Part shown: one piece after another, positions 1-9,121 of the stretch
How positions within the stretch are numbered: the stretch's first letter is position 1
Layout of the letters: each line of letters begins with the position of its first letter
Source: Symbiodinium natans
Lineage: Eukaryota; Sar; Dinophyceae; Suessiales; Symbiodiniaceae
Assembly (NCBI GenBank): GCA_905221605.1
Contig: CAJNDS010000153.1
Span: forward strand, 147,501 to 185,000
Direction: 5' to 3'
Length of the DNA: 37,500 nt
Notes under the pieces: model-generated
Database searches by the model: none
The model's input: the letters and a program-made list of their open reading frames with translations, nothing else
Told to the model about the DNA's origin: nothing
Made by a program: the position numbers and the translations under genes

Positions 1-540
1 GAACAATGAGAGACCGCATGGGGGCACGAGCTTCATGGGTCGCGACAGCAGTATATTTACTACCTTTGTACAACAAAAGTCGACTTTCGAGCCACCAGAG
101 CTTACTATGTTTGCGGGTTTGCAGATGTCCAAAAACGACGACAAACTGGCATTTCGCGCGCGAACCCCGAGATCCAAAAGCGACGACGTCCAAAAGAGCA
201 ACAGTTGCGAAGATGGCGACGTCGATGCGCGCGGCGCCTAGGCAGGAGCGCGATTTCCAACATCGCAAACTGTACATTCTCCTTAGACTGGACGCTCGCA
301 GCGAACCCAAAACCACTGCGAAATGCGGGGGGCCTAGGCGAGAGTGCGATTCGTTCGAGGCCCCAAGAAGTCGTGGACGTCACCCGCTCTGTGGTGAAAG
401 CACGACTGCAGTCCAACATGCGACCACCGCTCGAGGAATAGCGTCCGTGTACCCACGCGCATTTCGCCGGCGTTGATCGCGCAACTCGATCTAACCCTCC
501 AGCAACAAATCTATTAGACCTGGCCTGCCCCGCAGAAGAA
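1..540. other. Repeat-like DNA with an Arg/Ser-rich open frame
   Basis: One + frame is open from about 6 to 476 (156 codons) and the opposite strand is also open, so this is not good evidence for a gene. The peptide is basic and low in complexity. The DNA holds a diverged internal duplication: 224-258 and 321-353 share the core GGCCTAGGC/GCCTAGGCA followed by GAG-GCGATT. Words such as GACGACG and CCAAAAG recur between 128 and 200. I read it as an old dispersed repeat. Confidence 0.35.
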
Positions 541-544
541 GAAG

Positions 545-577
545 ACATACAGAGGCAGAGAGAGAGAGAGGGAGAGT
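545..577 (+). repeat. (AG)n microsatellite
   Basis: An AGAG-rich purine tract with a few interruptions. It lies directly upstream of the coding-like block that begins near 581. Confidence 0.7.
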
Positions 578-580
578 TGT

Positions 581-665
581 CATGGCCACAACCAGGCCGA
601 CAAGTCGTACAGGAACATCCGCAAGCTGAGGCAGGGACTGCGAGCGAGTCTTATGGAAGCATCTG
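581..665 (+). CDS. Exon candidate, unknown protein
   Basis: The frame from 581 reads HGHNQADKSYRNIRKLRQGL and continues for eight more codons to a GT donor (GGTAGC) at 666. Third positions are GC-rich (AAG, TAC, AGG, AAC, ATC, CGC, AAG, CTG). The upstream splice boundary is unclear because the block follows a purine microsatellite. The basic helical peptide matches no family I recognise. Confidence 0.42.
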
Positions 666-1687
666 GTAGCACGATGCAGTAGCCGAAGGCTTTTTTGGGG
701 CGTTAAGACACTCCTAACTTCTATGGAAGCTATGGAGAAAATAAGCCCAGACGTCTATGAAGTCAGGACTCGTTGCTAACTATGGCTTTGAATTCTGAAC
801 CCTCAACCTACCATGAGCCCTCAGCTCAAGCCATAGCCGAATGAACCCTGGAGCTGGAGCCCTTTCCCCTTAACCTTTCTAAAACCTAAACCCTAAACTG
901 TTGCTGCCATCTTGCACCGGCAGGCGTGCGTTCTACCCAGATTCTTTCGGCCGGGAGAAGTGGCCCTGACTTGCTTGATGGGGTTATATACGGGATGCTG
1001 ATTGAGGTTCAGAAGGGTCCCTCTATTGAGCTTTTGGCATTTTCCCGGATTCATGGTTATTGCACACACACGCTAGAGTTTGGCACCTGGGATTCGAGCT
1101 TGCAGCTCTGCTTTGGGCAGTTCTAGGCATTTTGAGTGGAACTATCCTCGGTGAGAACCGGTGAGGATGCACCGTGTATTGCAACACCGGGGAAAGCAAA
1201 GCTTGTGTCGGGTCAGTAGCAGGTTCATGGTCCTGTCAATTCAAGCCGGTAAGGAGTTTAGGAGATCGACAATTGCTGTTCTTTCTCACTGTTGTCAGAC
1301 CAAGCAGCTCGCATGCCCGAAGCTGTACCAAGGACACACAAGGAGCTTGTGATCGAAAAGGAATTGGCCTCAGTGAGTTTTGTTTTTGCTTCAGGATGAT
1401 TCAGGGCCTTGGAATGCACTGTGAGGCTTTACAGACACAGACTTTTCCACCCGTTGCTCAAGGACACGAATCGTTAGTTAAACCGTCACACTTCTTTTGC
1501 AACTTGCAATCGGTGTGCAGTCCAACGTTACAGGAGCAGGAAGAAGGTTTCGGGGTTGAGGATGGTTGAGGGTGAGATCTGTACCCGGCTCCCCAACGCA
1601 AAACGGATTTGCAGGAACTACTGTAACCCGGAGTGGACCAGTTTTTGGCTTGCTGTTTTGGAGGCCCTCACTTCGCCCGCGGCTCAG
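666..1687 (+). other. Intron-like or intergenic DNA
   Basis: No frame has convincing third-position bias. A short degenerate CCTAAA run sits at 879-897. A pyrimidine-poor acceptor (GGCAG) at 934 is followed by an open frame that I could not confirm as coding. Confidence 0.4.
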
Positions 1688-1752
1688 GTCACTTCGATGA
1701 TCTCGACGCCATTCATCAAGCACACGAGCTCCTTCAGCAAATGATGCTGCTG
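1688..1752 (+). CDS. Exon candidate with strong donor
   Basis: After the acceptor CTCAG at 1687, two bases complete a codon and the frame reads HFDDLDAIHQAHELLQQMML up to a consensus GTAAGT donor at 1753. The peptide is a plausible amphipathic helix. The exon ends in phase 0, which matches the next candidate acceptor (TTTCCAG at 2064). Family unknown. Confidence 0.55.
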
Positions 1753-2064
1753 GTAAGTCCGCTCTTATCAAGTCAGAAGCGCGACCTCCCGAAATTCAGG
1801 CCGTTTAGCCTATGGTTGCCTCACATCCTGGGCTGGACGATCGCGTGTTCGGAGCTTACGGATGTAGAGCTTTGACTCGCATTACACACCACTTACTCGT
1901 TCCTAAATCCTTCAAGGGCTGTCCATGAGACTCTAGAGTCCAGGGGTTGCACGCTCAGACGGCGTTTGATTTTTGCCTGGGCCATGCCCGTTGCCGCACT
2001 GTCGCTGCGCCAACTAGATGAATGCACATCTCTTAACGTAGATATTTTAGGTGATTGTTTCCAG

Positions 2065-2113
2065 CTGCGTGCTCATGAGCGCAACCGTCAGCGCAACCGT
2101 TACTCAACCTCAC
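2065..2113 (+). CDS. Exon candidate, Arg/Asn-rich
   Basis: After a good acceptor (TGTTTCCAG) the phase-0 frame reads LRAHERNRQRNR. The donor is uncertain, with GTCAGC or GTTACT possible. It would follow exon 1688-1752 in frame. Confidence 0.35.
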
Positions 2114-2198
2114 CTCAACCTTAACTTACAAATCCAGATCGGCGCAAGCGTTTCACGAAATTCGCTTCTGCACATAGGTCTGGCAAATTCGCTTGTGA

Positions 2199-2552
2199 CG
2201 CAGCGACGTCAAAGGATCTGCCAAGACTGCGGGCATCCACCCGAGATATGCTGGTTGCTGGTCCTTGCTGAAGCTTGTCGAGTCTTACCGACCATTCAAG
2301 TTGAACTCGGAGAGCTTACTAGAGTTTCCAAGTATTTTCAATTGGACTTCAGGTCAAAACGAGCATGAGAAGGTCTTTGCGTTTTGCCAGGCAATGGCCA
2401 AGACGTCTCCAAAGGACACGTCGTGTGGCATGCCATTGGAGTTTCACAAAATGTCTTTGCTTCACATTCGTGACAAAACGGCCGCACCATCAAACTTATC
2501 ATCACAGAGAGGAGCACAGAAGAAGCCTGCAAGCTCCAAAGGGTTGCCCTGA
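2199..2552 (+). CDS. Exon candidate, unknown protein of about 115 residues
   Basis: The frame is open from 2199, just after an in-frame TGA, to a TGA at 2550. The true exon probably starts at an AG near 2203 or 2213. The peptide includes SAKTAGIHPRYAGCW, KLVESYRPFKLNSESLLEFP and GQNEHEKVFAFCQAMAK, which read as a natural protein, with a Lys/Ser-rich tail. The decayed minisatellite begins immediately downstream, so the C-terminal part may be repeat-derived. No family was recognised. Confidence 0.45.
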   Translation, partial: RSDVKGSAKTAGIHPRYAGCWSLLKLVESYRPFKLNSESLLEFPSIFNWTSGQNEHEKVFAFCQAMAKTSPKDTSCGMPLEFHKMSLLHIRDKTAAPSNLSSQRGAQKKPASSKGLP

Positions 2553-2574
2553 AGACCTTGCTAGAATGCCCACC

Positions 2575-3120
2575 GGTTTTGGGTGGCAAACCCTAGGCCC
2601 TACAAGCCCTAAAAGGAGATGCTGGGTGGCAAACCCTGGACCCTGAAAGGTCTGGCAAACCCTATGAACCCTGGAAGGTCAGATGGGGCGGCAAGCTCTA
2701 AAATACCCCAGAAGCTCATGTTGGGTGGCAAGCCCTGGACCTCAAACGGTTTTAAGCCGAAGCCTAAACCCCACGAACCAAGCCGGAGAGCCCTGAAAGA
2801 AGATGATGGCTGGCAGACCTTGGACCCTAAAGGGTCATATTATGTCATCTTGTATGGCAAGCCCTAAGCCCTAAAAGGTCATCTTGGGTGGCAAAAGCCC
2901 CCAAGCCCTAAAAAGAAGATCTTGTGGCAAGCCCTGGACCCTGAAAGGCCAGGCAAACCCTCAGCCCCAAAAGCTCACATTGAGTGACAAAGCCTAAATC
3001 CTGAAGGGTCATGTTGGGTGGCAAACCCTAAACCCTAAAGGTCATGTTGGGCGCAGGGCCGTAAACCCTGAAAGGTCATGCTGGGCGGCAAATTCGAGGC
3101 CCTCAAAGGTCATGTTGAGC
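2575..3120 (+). repeat. Decayed minisatellite carrying CCCTAAA motifs
   Basis: About fifteen imperfect copies of a roughly 33-40 bp unit built from the pieces GGTCATGTTGGGTGGCAA and ACCCTAAACCCTAAA or ACCCTGAAA. The best copies lie at 3006-3100. Unit length varies and many copies are truncated, so this is an old array. The telomere-like half of the unit is the same word found in the interspersed arrays elsewhere in the window. Confidence 0.75.
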
Positions 3121-3130
3121 CGGAAAAAGC

Positions 3131-3272
3131 CTCCAAGACCCCTTTTGCGAAACTTCCGCAGGAAAACATCGGCCTGTGCGTACAAAACGGGACCTCGAAG
3201 CCTCTAAGACCCCTGTCGAGGCTTCCGGGGGTTTTGAAAACTTTTTGGCCTGTGCCTACTAAACAGGACCCT
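3131..3272 (+). repeat. Diverged direct duplication
   Basis: The segments 3131-3193 and 3206-3272 share AAGACCCCT, CTTCCG, GGCCTGTGC, TAC and AAAC-GGACC in the same order and spacing, with many substitutions. The unit is about 65 bp. Confidence 0.55.
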
Positions 3273-3360
3273 TGTGCTCGCCAGAGTACCGTGTGCACCT
3301 TGGCAACCCGACCTTGTGAGCTTGCTGATGGGTTCTGCCGGTCCCGTCCAGGAATCTAAG

Positions 3361-3578
3361 GAGTTGACCATTTCCAACGCAAATCCCAAGGGCAAGAGAT
3401 AAACTTGCTGGACTTGCTTTTCCTGGAGGTTCTTGCTTGCTTAAGGGCCATGTCAGTTGTCTGCAACCATCAACGCCTCTCGCAACGGCTCAAAGAGCAA
3501 AACGTTACTCTCCACGGCCTGCTGCTCGTCCCTTGTCACAATACTAATGACCAGCCTGAAGGGCTTCTGTTTCGATGA
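3361..3578 (+). CDS. Exon candidate, unknown protein
   Basis: After the acceptor CTAAG at 3360 the frame reads VDHFQRKSQGQEINLLDLLF, then LEVLACLRAMSVVCNHQRLS and QRLKEQNVTLHGLLLVPCHN, to a TGA at 3576. An in-frame TAA just upstream means it cannot extend 5'. The composition (Leu, Gln, Lys, helix formers) looks coding. Family B sequence begins right after it, which suggests the exon ends at a GT near 3577-3583. Confidence 0.5.
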
Positions 3579-3590
3579 TGGTTTATGAGG

Positions 3591-3697
3591 TTATTTGGGG
3601 TTTGCGATAAAAGGGGGGACCAAGACCCCCATATAGTAGGATCCCCTTATAACAAGGACCCCAATAGGGTACCCCCAGTATCGTAAACCCCCATTCA
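3591..3697. mobile_element. Family B terminal-inverted-repeat element, copy 1
   Basis: Starts with GGGGTTTGCGAT and ends with ATCGTAAACCCCC, an imperfect terminal inverted repeat. The interior shares CCCCCATATAGTAGGAT and CCCTTATAACAAGGACCCC with the copy at 10184-10327. No transposase frame is present, so it is non-autonomous (MITE-like). Confidence 0.65.
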
Positions 3698-3969
3698 TTC
3701 GTTGCCGTTACATCAAGGCCTGGAGAGTTTGGGCTCGGGGACCTACGGGCAGCGTCGCACCGTGTTACGCCAGCTTCTTGCGTAAAATTCGATGCTGCAC
3801 TCCCGAAGTTCGGGCACCATCAGAGCTCCAAGTTGGTTAACCGAGCATTAAGGGCGCGGATGCTTTCGGCTTGAGGGAAGGAGGCTTTGGTAACTGTTAA
3901 CTACTATGACGCCTTCTTCTGGTCTGCCACAGTTGAACTTTACCCCAACAGTCCTATGGGCCTGCACAG

Positions 3970-4065
3970 TTCATGGCAGCCCAGGCAATGGCGGCACCCA
4001 TGGAGTGGAGCGCTCAGAAAGAAGCCCAAACCGCTAAACTTCATCATCCTACAACCTATCGCTGA
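3970..4065 (+). CDS. Exon candidate, Ala/Met-rich
   Basis: After the acceptor GCACAG at 3969 the frame reads FMAAQAMAAPMEWSAQKEAQ, then TAK, with GC-rich third positions. It stays open to a TGA at 4063, but the exon may end earlier. Function unknown. Confidence 0.5.
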   Translation, partial: FMAAQAMAAPMEWSAQKEAQTAKLHHPTTYR

Positions 4066-4722
4066 CTATCCAAGCCCTTGAGGGCCCTTTATAGGGCATC
4101 GCTACAAAGCAAGGAACCTTGATGTAGTCGCTGAAGCACATCAGTAATGATGTCGTCAAGCCAGTCACACTTCTCGTTGTTGCCAGAGTTGGCCCACACA
4201 CGGTTTGTGGAGGCCCCTGCTTCCCGAACACTCTGCACCCAATGCTAAAGGAAACCGTAAACCTTGGCGTCTGGAGTATTAAGGAGCATCATCCTCATAC
4301 TTACAGGTTGTGCCGGGGAAGGGGGGCGGGGGTCAACCGGAGACTGGGGCTGTTTGAGAGGTGCTGAGGGGGGTCCGAACATGTTGAAACTGATCAGACG
4401 AAGTACCTCGCGAACCTTAAAACCACCCTAGGCCCGGCAACGCAGCTCGTGGAGTTGGACGCCGGAAAACGTGAAAAACTTGAGGTTTTTGGCATTTCGC
4501 ATTCGCGGGACGTGTCTTGATTATGTGCAAAATCACCACTGCCACCCACCAAGTGATTTGTGTTCGCGTTGCGCAGAAACAGTGTGCACAGCGACGTTTT
4601 CGATACTTGCTCAGTGCGAGTTTTGAAGTGTTGGCTTTCTGAACGCCCCTTTTCGAGCAAAAACACTGCGCACAGCGTTCTTGTGCGTATTTGTACAAAG
4701 AGGCAAAGATCTGAACAGAGAG
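4066..4722. other. No supportable gene
   Basis: Short open frames on both strands with no consistent codon bias. Imperfect copies of a word (AAACA-TG-GCACAGCG) occur near 4578 and 4664, a weak sign of old repeat DNA. Confidence 0.4.
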
Positions 4723-5415
4723 TCAACAATGCTGCAAATACCAGTGTTTTGGCATCTTCACCAAAGGTGCTTCTGACGCATGTCTTGTTCCATAATATCT
4801 TGTATAGAGAAGCAAAAATGCTGTAAATACCAGTGACTTACCAGTGTTTTCGACGTCTTCGCCAAGGGCATGAACGCATGTAAATGAGGCAAAACGAGGG
4901 GGGGAGCTTGGTTGAGGTGAAAGGAAGTAAGGGTGGGTAAGGGGCCTCACTAGCGCGACCCTAGTTGCCAGCATGGGTGAGGCGTCCTGGAGGCGTGCTC
5001 CTGTAGGGCCGGCACGTCCCTTCGACGCGGCAGCCTTTTGCACATTGGCCATGTCCACACTTTGCCTTCCAAGGCCGCCTCTCAGCCGCGTCTTCCCTGG
5101 CGGCGCGCCCTCCCCTTCGGCCTTGGCCCTAGCACTGCCAAAGCGATGTTTGGAGGGTGTGGGTGGGTGTGGGTGTGCGTGTGAGTATGCGTGTGCGTGC
5201 GTGCACATCATGTTGCAATCTGAACATTGGCCTTTGCAACAATACGTCTGCAGTGCTGCAGCATGTGGAACCGAATGCTTCAAGCAGGTTTGCAGTCTGA
5301 ACATTGGCGTGCAACATGTCTTCTGCAGCATGTCTGCATTGTTGTTTTGAGTATGGAGCACATGCGTCATGAGCATACCTTGCTGAACCATGGAGTGCAT
5401 TTCGCAGCATCTCAA
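4723..5415 (-). other. Repeat-rich segment with a long minus-strand open frame
   Basis: A 230-codon minus-strand frame spans this block, but the DNA is visibly repetitive. The segment 4729-4783 is duplicated with divergence at 4818-4883 (AATGCTG-AAATACCAGTG...ACGCATG). TTGCA-TCTGAACATTGGC occurs at 5214-5233 and 5292-5311. A degenerate GTGTGGGT/GTGTGC tract lies at 5155-5208. I think the frame is a product of repeat DNA rather than a conserved gene, although the middle part (peptide SPQPSSPPRFASFTCVHALG) looks natural. Confidence 0.35.
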
Positions 5416-5445
5416 ACCCTAGATCAACAATAGCTTCATAGGAAG

Positions 5446-5550
5446 CTACATTTCATTCTCTTCTGCCTCCTCACCGTGCGTTTGCTCCTCTACCTCTGCG
5501 TTCACTTCCTCTATGTCCATGAACCCATCAACGGTGAAAGATGAAAACAT
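5446..5550 (-). CDS. Small acidic ORF or terminal exon, minus strand
   Basis: A minus-strand frame opens at an ATG (complement of 5548-5550) after an in-frame TGA. It encodes 34 residues containing FTVDGFMDIEEVNAEVEEQT and an acidic end, with stop TAG. The acidic composition is unlike the surrounding DNA. It could equally be the last exon of a minus-strand gene. Confidence 0.3.
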   Translation of the reverse strand: MFSSFTVDGFMDIEEVNAEVEEQTHGEEAEENEM

Positions 5551-5588
5551 TCAACTATGCAATAAGTGTGACACAGTGCATGCGTGCT

Positions 5589-5599
5589 TGTGCGTGCGG

Positions 5600-5633
<34 letters not shown>

Positions 5634-5690
5634 CTTTGTGTGTCTCTGTGTGTCTCTGTGTGTGCATGTGTGTGTGTGTGTGTTGTGGCT
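5589..5690 (+). repeat. (TG)n microsatellite
   Basis: Long runs of TG broken by TTTCTTTG and TCTCTG segments. Confidence 0.85.
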
Positions 5691-5699
5691 GGGTGCCTT

Positions 5700-5893
5700 G
5701 CGTTCACGCGCTAGCACAACAGCCGCTCGCTGAGGCTTTGACACAAAAGGTCGCAGGCACGACTTCTCAGCTGAAGGGTTGTGATTTTTACACTTGGTCC
5801 GCAAGGTCAGATTGCTGTTATGCGTGCCTGAACTGGGCCCTCGGGACGCACAGTTGTTTCTCGGACCAATGGTCAAAAGGCATATACGATTAG
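5700..5893 (+). CDS. Weak exon candidate
   Basis: The frame contains LAQQPLAEALTQKVAGTTSQ followed by a Cys/Trp-rich stretch and a TAG at 5891. The peptide looks natural but codon bias is only moderate and no splice site was confirmed. Confidence 0.3.
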
Positions 5894-6227
5894 AGAGTTG
5901 GGGCTTGCGGTGGGAAAGCACAGGCGAGCGCCAGCTGCAGATCCCCGAGGTGCGGAGCCGAATCTGAAAAACTAATGCTCGTAGAGTTGTTAGGTCGATT
6001 CTTGTTACTAATTTTTACTGGTAGTAGTGCTTGGCGGCTTGGAGAGGGTTCTTCTAGCTCCCACACTCCATTCGTTTAGAAACGTTTCTTGTCTGAGTCC
6101 TTTGCCGCCACATTCCGGGATTCTGAGCCACCAACTCCACGGGCGAAGGCCCCTAATCCATGGGTTACAGTCCGAAAGCCGTGTTGCAAACAGACACTGC
6201 CAGTCACTGGCTTGGGGCTTGGTTCAG

Positions 6228-6352
6228 GTCTTAAGGCGTTTGAGGGCTCAGGATTCGCTATCCTCAGCCGATGCGCAGGAGGTGGAATATCTTCCCCCAC
6301 TCCGCGTGGCACCTCCCCGACCTAGGCAGATCAGGGCTTCAGGGCTTAACTT
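6228..6352 (+). CDS. Exon candidate
   Basis: After the acceptor GGTTCAG at 6227 the phase-0 frame reads VLRRLRAQDSLSSADAQEVE, then YLPPLRVAPPRPRQIRASG. The donor is unclear. Another frame upstream (6089-6230) is also open, so the exon limits are tentative. Confidence 0.42.
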
Positions 6353-6726
6353 CTCAGGTCTTCATGATCTAAACCCTAAGCTAAAAACCCCAAACCCAGA
6401 GTTTGCTTTGGGAGCAAGTGCGGGCTCAGCCTGGCAGTCTTGCTGTGCTTGATCTTTGGTAGCTTGGCCTCGTGATGCACATATCCAAATTCACAACGTA
6501 GGACGAAGTTAAGGTCTGCGCACTATGACTTGTCAGCGGGCTTTCAGTAGCTCCAAAGACATGTGAGCCCGGTTGGTGTCATATTCTTGATTGGCAGTTT
6601 GGCACACCTCTAAAACGGCTGGAAAACTCGAGGGCTGCGATACATTCCTCACATCTCCATATCCTAAGCCCTGGTGCAACCAAGCCGCCCCAAACACACT
6701 CGGAGATCTCTATACCAGATACTTTG

Positions 6727-6745
6727 TGGTTTAGGGTTTAGGGTT
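6727..6745 (+). repeat. Short TTTAGGG run
   Basis: About two and a half TTTAGGG units on the + strand. Confidence 0.7.
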
Positions 6746-6858
6746 TTAACGGGAGAACCGGACCAGAGCGCAAAGCATTTGTGCAAAGTAGGGGCTGCAG
6801 TGGCAGGTCTTGAGCGGGCCGGAATCGACTGGAACGTAAAACGGCCCCAAGAGGGTCC

Positions 6859-6901
6859 AAACCCTAAACCCGAAACCCTAAACCCTAAACCCTAAACCCT
6901 C
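6859..6901 (-). repeat. CCCTAAA array upstream of an acceptor
   Basis: About six C-strand telomere-type units, one of them CCCGAAA. The array ends 44 bp before the exon at 6946. Confidence 0.9.
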
Positions 6902-6945
6902 CAGCGAGATGCCCCCGGAAGTCGCAAAAACCTCTTGCTTTGCAG

Positions 6946-7050
6946 GGTCCCCGGTGGCACCGAGTTCTATGGCGCGGTGCCAAAGCACAGCGCGACTTTT
7001 GCGTGGTCCGAGCTCTGTGCGACGCTGGGGCCTCTGATGTGAATTCGCGG
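6946..7050 (+). CDS. Exon candidate, ankyrin-like
   Basis: After an excellent acceptor (CTTGCTTTGCAG) the phase-0 frame reads GPRWHRVLWRGAKAQRDFCV then VRALCDAGASDVNSR, and ends at a GT (CGG|GTCC) in phase 0. The tail resembles the end of an ankyrin repeat (LLxAGAxVNxR). This is a short similarity judged by eye, and flanking repeats would be needed to confirm it. Confidence 0.52.
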
Positions 7051-7164
7051 GTCCATTATGGTCCATTATGGTCCATTGCTTCAAAGAACTGAGTTCCGGT
7101 TGCTTCTGTGGGCCCATGGCTAGCTGAGACTGACAGCTTAGTTTGAGCATGTTGCAAATCGGCT

Positions 7165-7521
7165 TTGCAGCTTGCTACTCGGATGAGCGACAAACATGGA
7201 AGCCTGAGTCTGAAACCTAGACAGCAAACAGTCCTCGACGCCAGGGAAGGCGTAGAGGGCTTCGTATTGTCCGACCTGAAGCAAGTTCGTCGTCCCCCGG
7301 TCTTACTGTCGGCTTCCGTCCAAGGCAGTACACGTACAGTTACGTTGGTGTGTTGCAACAGTGCCTACAAAGCTTTGCTGATGGCTCTTACTCGAAAAAT
7401 CGGTGTTCAACATGCGGGAAGCAAGAGAGTGCAGCACCTTGGCTGCTTCTTGTGTTTGCGGCTTGGGCGCTCCCATCTTTTTCACCCCCTGAACCATATG
7501 GTACGCTGTAACGGAGCTTGA
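7165..7521 (+). CDS. Possible coding block, unknown
   Basis: A 118-codon frame with segments such as VLDAREGVEGFVLSDLKQVR and TRTVTLVCCNSAYKALLMAL. The opposite strand is also widely open here, so strand and reality are uncertain. It may be repeat-derived. Confidence 0.3.
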   Translation: MQLATRMSDKHGSLSLKPRQQTVLDAREGVEGFVLSDLKQVRRPPVLLSASVQGSTRTVTLVCCNSAYKALLMALTRKIGVQHAGSKRVQHLGCFLCLRLGRSHLFHPLNHMVRCNGA

Positions 7522-7893
7522 GGGGCTCCTGTGGGTTAGCGCAGCAAGTGCACTCCTAGAATTCGGGCAAGGTTTATGCCTGGTCATTTCGGGGCTCGGC
7601 AAGCCATGAAACTTCGAGGCCGTCGCCTGAGGATGCTCTCGCTCCAGTGCCACAAATCCCGATGAAGACATGGTGCGCCAGCCGTTCACCTTGTACCCTT
7701 AGGGCCTCAGGGGGTTGAGCCAGGCCAGGCTATGTTATGTGATTTCTCGCGACGCTGCCTGTAGTTTGAGCATGTAGAGTATTAGGCTGCAGGATTACGC
7801 TCGCTGACGGCTGACTGACGAGTCTATCTATCAAGCTTGATTTGCCCTGATCCTCGTACCCACCCCTTGTTGCATTAAAGCCACTCTTCGTAG

Positions 7894-8055
7894 ACAGCTT
7901 TTGTGAAAGTCGCTGCACCACAGTGGGTACTGCAGCCCTCCGGAAGGTACAACTCGTACGTGTACGTTCCCGAACGGAGCCAAGAGGATGGGACTGCCGA
8001 ACTGCCGTTGCATCTGCTGGCGACCGTACTTTTAGCTTTGTGGCAACAGGGCTAA
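7894..8055 (+). CDS. Exon candidate, unknown
   Basis: After an AG at 7892-7893 the frame reads TAFVKVAAPQWVLQPSGRYN, then SYVYVPERSQEDGTAELPLH and LLATVLLALWQQG, to a TAA at 8053. The mixture of Tyr/Val strands and a hydrophobic helix looks like real protein. Family not recognised. Confidence 0.47.
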   Translation, partial: TAFVKVAAPQWVLQPSGRYNSYVYVPERSQEDGTAELPLHLLATVLLALWQQG

Positions 8056-8101
8056 ATCTCAACCTCGTGGGAGCCGTGCCAATGGTGGTTTTTTTTGACA
8101 G

Positions 8102-8292
8102 ATCGTCAGCTTCGACTCGAATGCACAAGGTACCACGCCATCCTGAAAGCCCGGGTATTTATATCGTTGCGCCGCCAGCGTTTCTTTTGGGACCTCGAAG
8201 CTAGAGTTATCAGGGGCCCTTCCTTTGAAAGTTTGCCGGCAAGAACGCATCAAGAGAAGTCCTTGAAAGCATCTAGGCTGAACATCCCCTAG
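8102..8292 (+). CDS. Exon candidate with poly-T acceptor
   Basis: Preceded by a T8 tract and GACAG. After two bases the frame reads RQLRLECTRYHAILKARVFI, then SLRRQRFFWDLEARVIRGPS and a basic tail to TAG at 8290. A basic, helix-rich peptide of unknown family. The strong acceptor supports an exon start here. Confidence 0.5.
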
Positions 8293-8738
8293 ATCTTCAC
8301 ACATTCTCTCTGGGGGCTTCTTTCGGCGCCCCCTACAACGCCATCCTCAAGTCTGCCAGGAAGTCCCAAGGCAGCTCTCAATGCGAACATCCTCGAAGTT
8401 TGGCTCCTCCCCTCTGTGGTTTTGTGAGTACAAACCTCGCAGAAACGCCTGAAGAGGGGCCCTCAAGAAATCTTCAGGGTGGTGGGGGGTTACAGTCTTA
8501 AAGTTAGCTCCTTGAAGGTTTTTAGGTGTCTGGTCTCTCAGAAGTGCCTGTGGAGTCGCAAGGCGGTCCCTAAATACTGCAGATGGCATGGGAGGGTCTA
8601 TCGGTCCTTGTGGTCGCCAGAGCACCATTAGGTTTCCAGGTCTGGGGTTTGCTGCTTAGAACGCCACGACCTGTACCGATCCCCTACCAACGACCCCACA
8701 AAGAAAATGCGCACGCTGTGGGAGGAGGGTTAGGTGGT
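8293..8738. other. Ambiguous open sequence
   Basis: Two overlapping + frames and one minus frame are open. None has decisive third-position bias, so no gene is called. Confidence 0.35.
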
Positions 8739-8854
8739 CCCTAAACCCCAAACCCCAAACCCCAAACCCCAAACCCCAAACCCTAAACCCCAAACCCCAA
8801 ACCCCAAACCCCAAACCCCAAACCCCAAACCCTAAACCCTAAACCCTAAACCCT
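8739..8854 (-). repeat. Mixed CCCTAAA / CCCCAAA array
   Basis: Sixteen 7-bp units plus a partial one. The order is one CCCTAAA, five CCCCAAA, one CCCTAAA, six CCCCAAA, three CCCTAAA, then CCCT. Apart from the C/T position there is no variation. Confidence 0.95.
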
Positions 8855-8934
8855 GAGCCTCGCGGCTTCGCCGCAACACAGCGAGCGCAGCTGCATGCAG
8901 TCTTCATGCCTGACCAAAGATCAAAAGCCCTTTG

Positions 8935-8986
8935 GGGGGATTTGGGGGGCTATTTCAGGGTTCCCCTATGTTCGTAAACCCCCAAT
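8935..8986. mobile_element. Family B fragment
   Basis: Contains GGGATTTGGGGGGCTATTT and the right-end motif TTCGTAAACCCCCA. It sits 49 bp upstream of the exon at 9035, so it would lie in an intron. Short and partial. Confidence 0.4.
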
Positions 8987-9034
8987 TTGCATCGACCTCC
9001 GATCTAGAGCCTCTCAAGTGGGTCACGAACGCAG

Positions 9035-9121
9035 GATCGCCAGTATCTGCAGCGCTTCACACGTGGCCCAAACGGCGAGTGGATCGACGTAGTCAAGGCC
9101 GATGCAGCTGCAATAAATTAG
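9035..9121 (+). CDS. Exon candidate, probable gene end
   Basis: After the acceptor ACGCAG the phase-0 frame reads DRQYLQRFTRGPNGEWIDVV then KADAAAIN and stops at TAG (9119-9121). GC-rich third positions (TTC, GGC, AAC, GGC, GAG, TGG, ATC, GAC, GTC, AAG, GCC) strongly suggest coding. A GT at 9090 could be a donor instead of the exon running to the stop. Family unknown. Confidence 0.55.
   Translation, partial: DRQYLQRFTRGPNGEWIDVVKADAAAIN

Noticed and set aside
7980-8000. GGAGCCAAG as a possible reverse spliced-leader remnant
   Set aside because: Only a few bases agree with the leader and it lies inside a coding-like exon.
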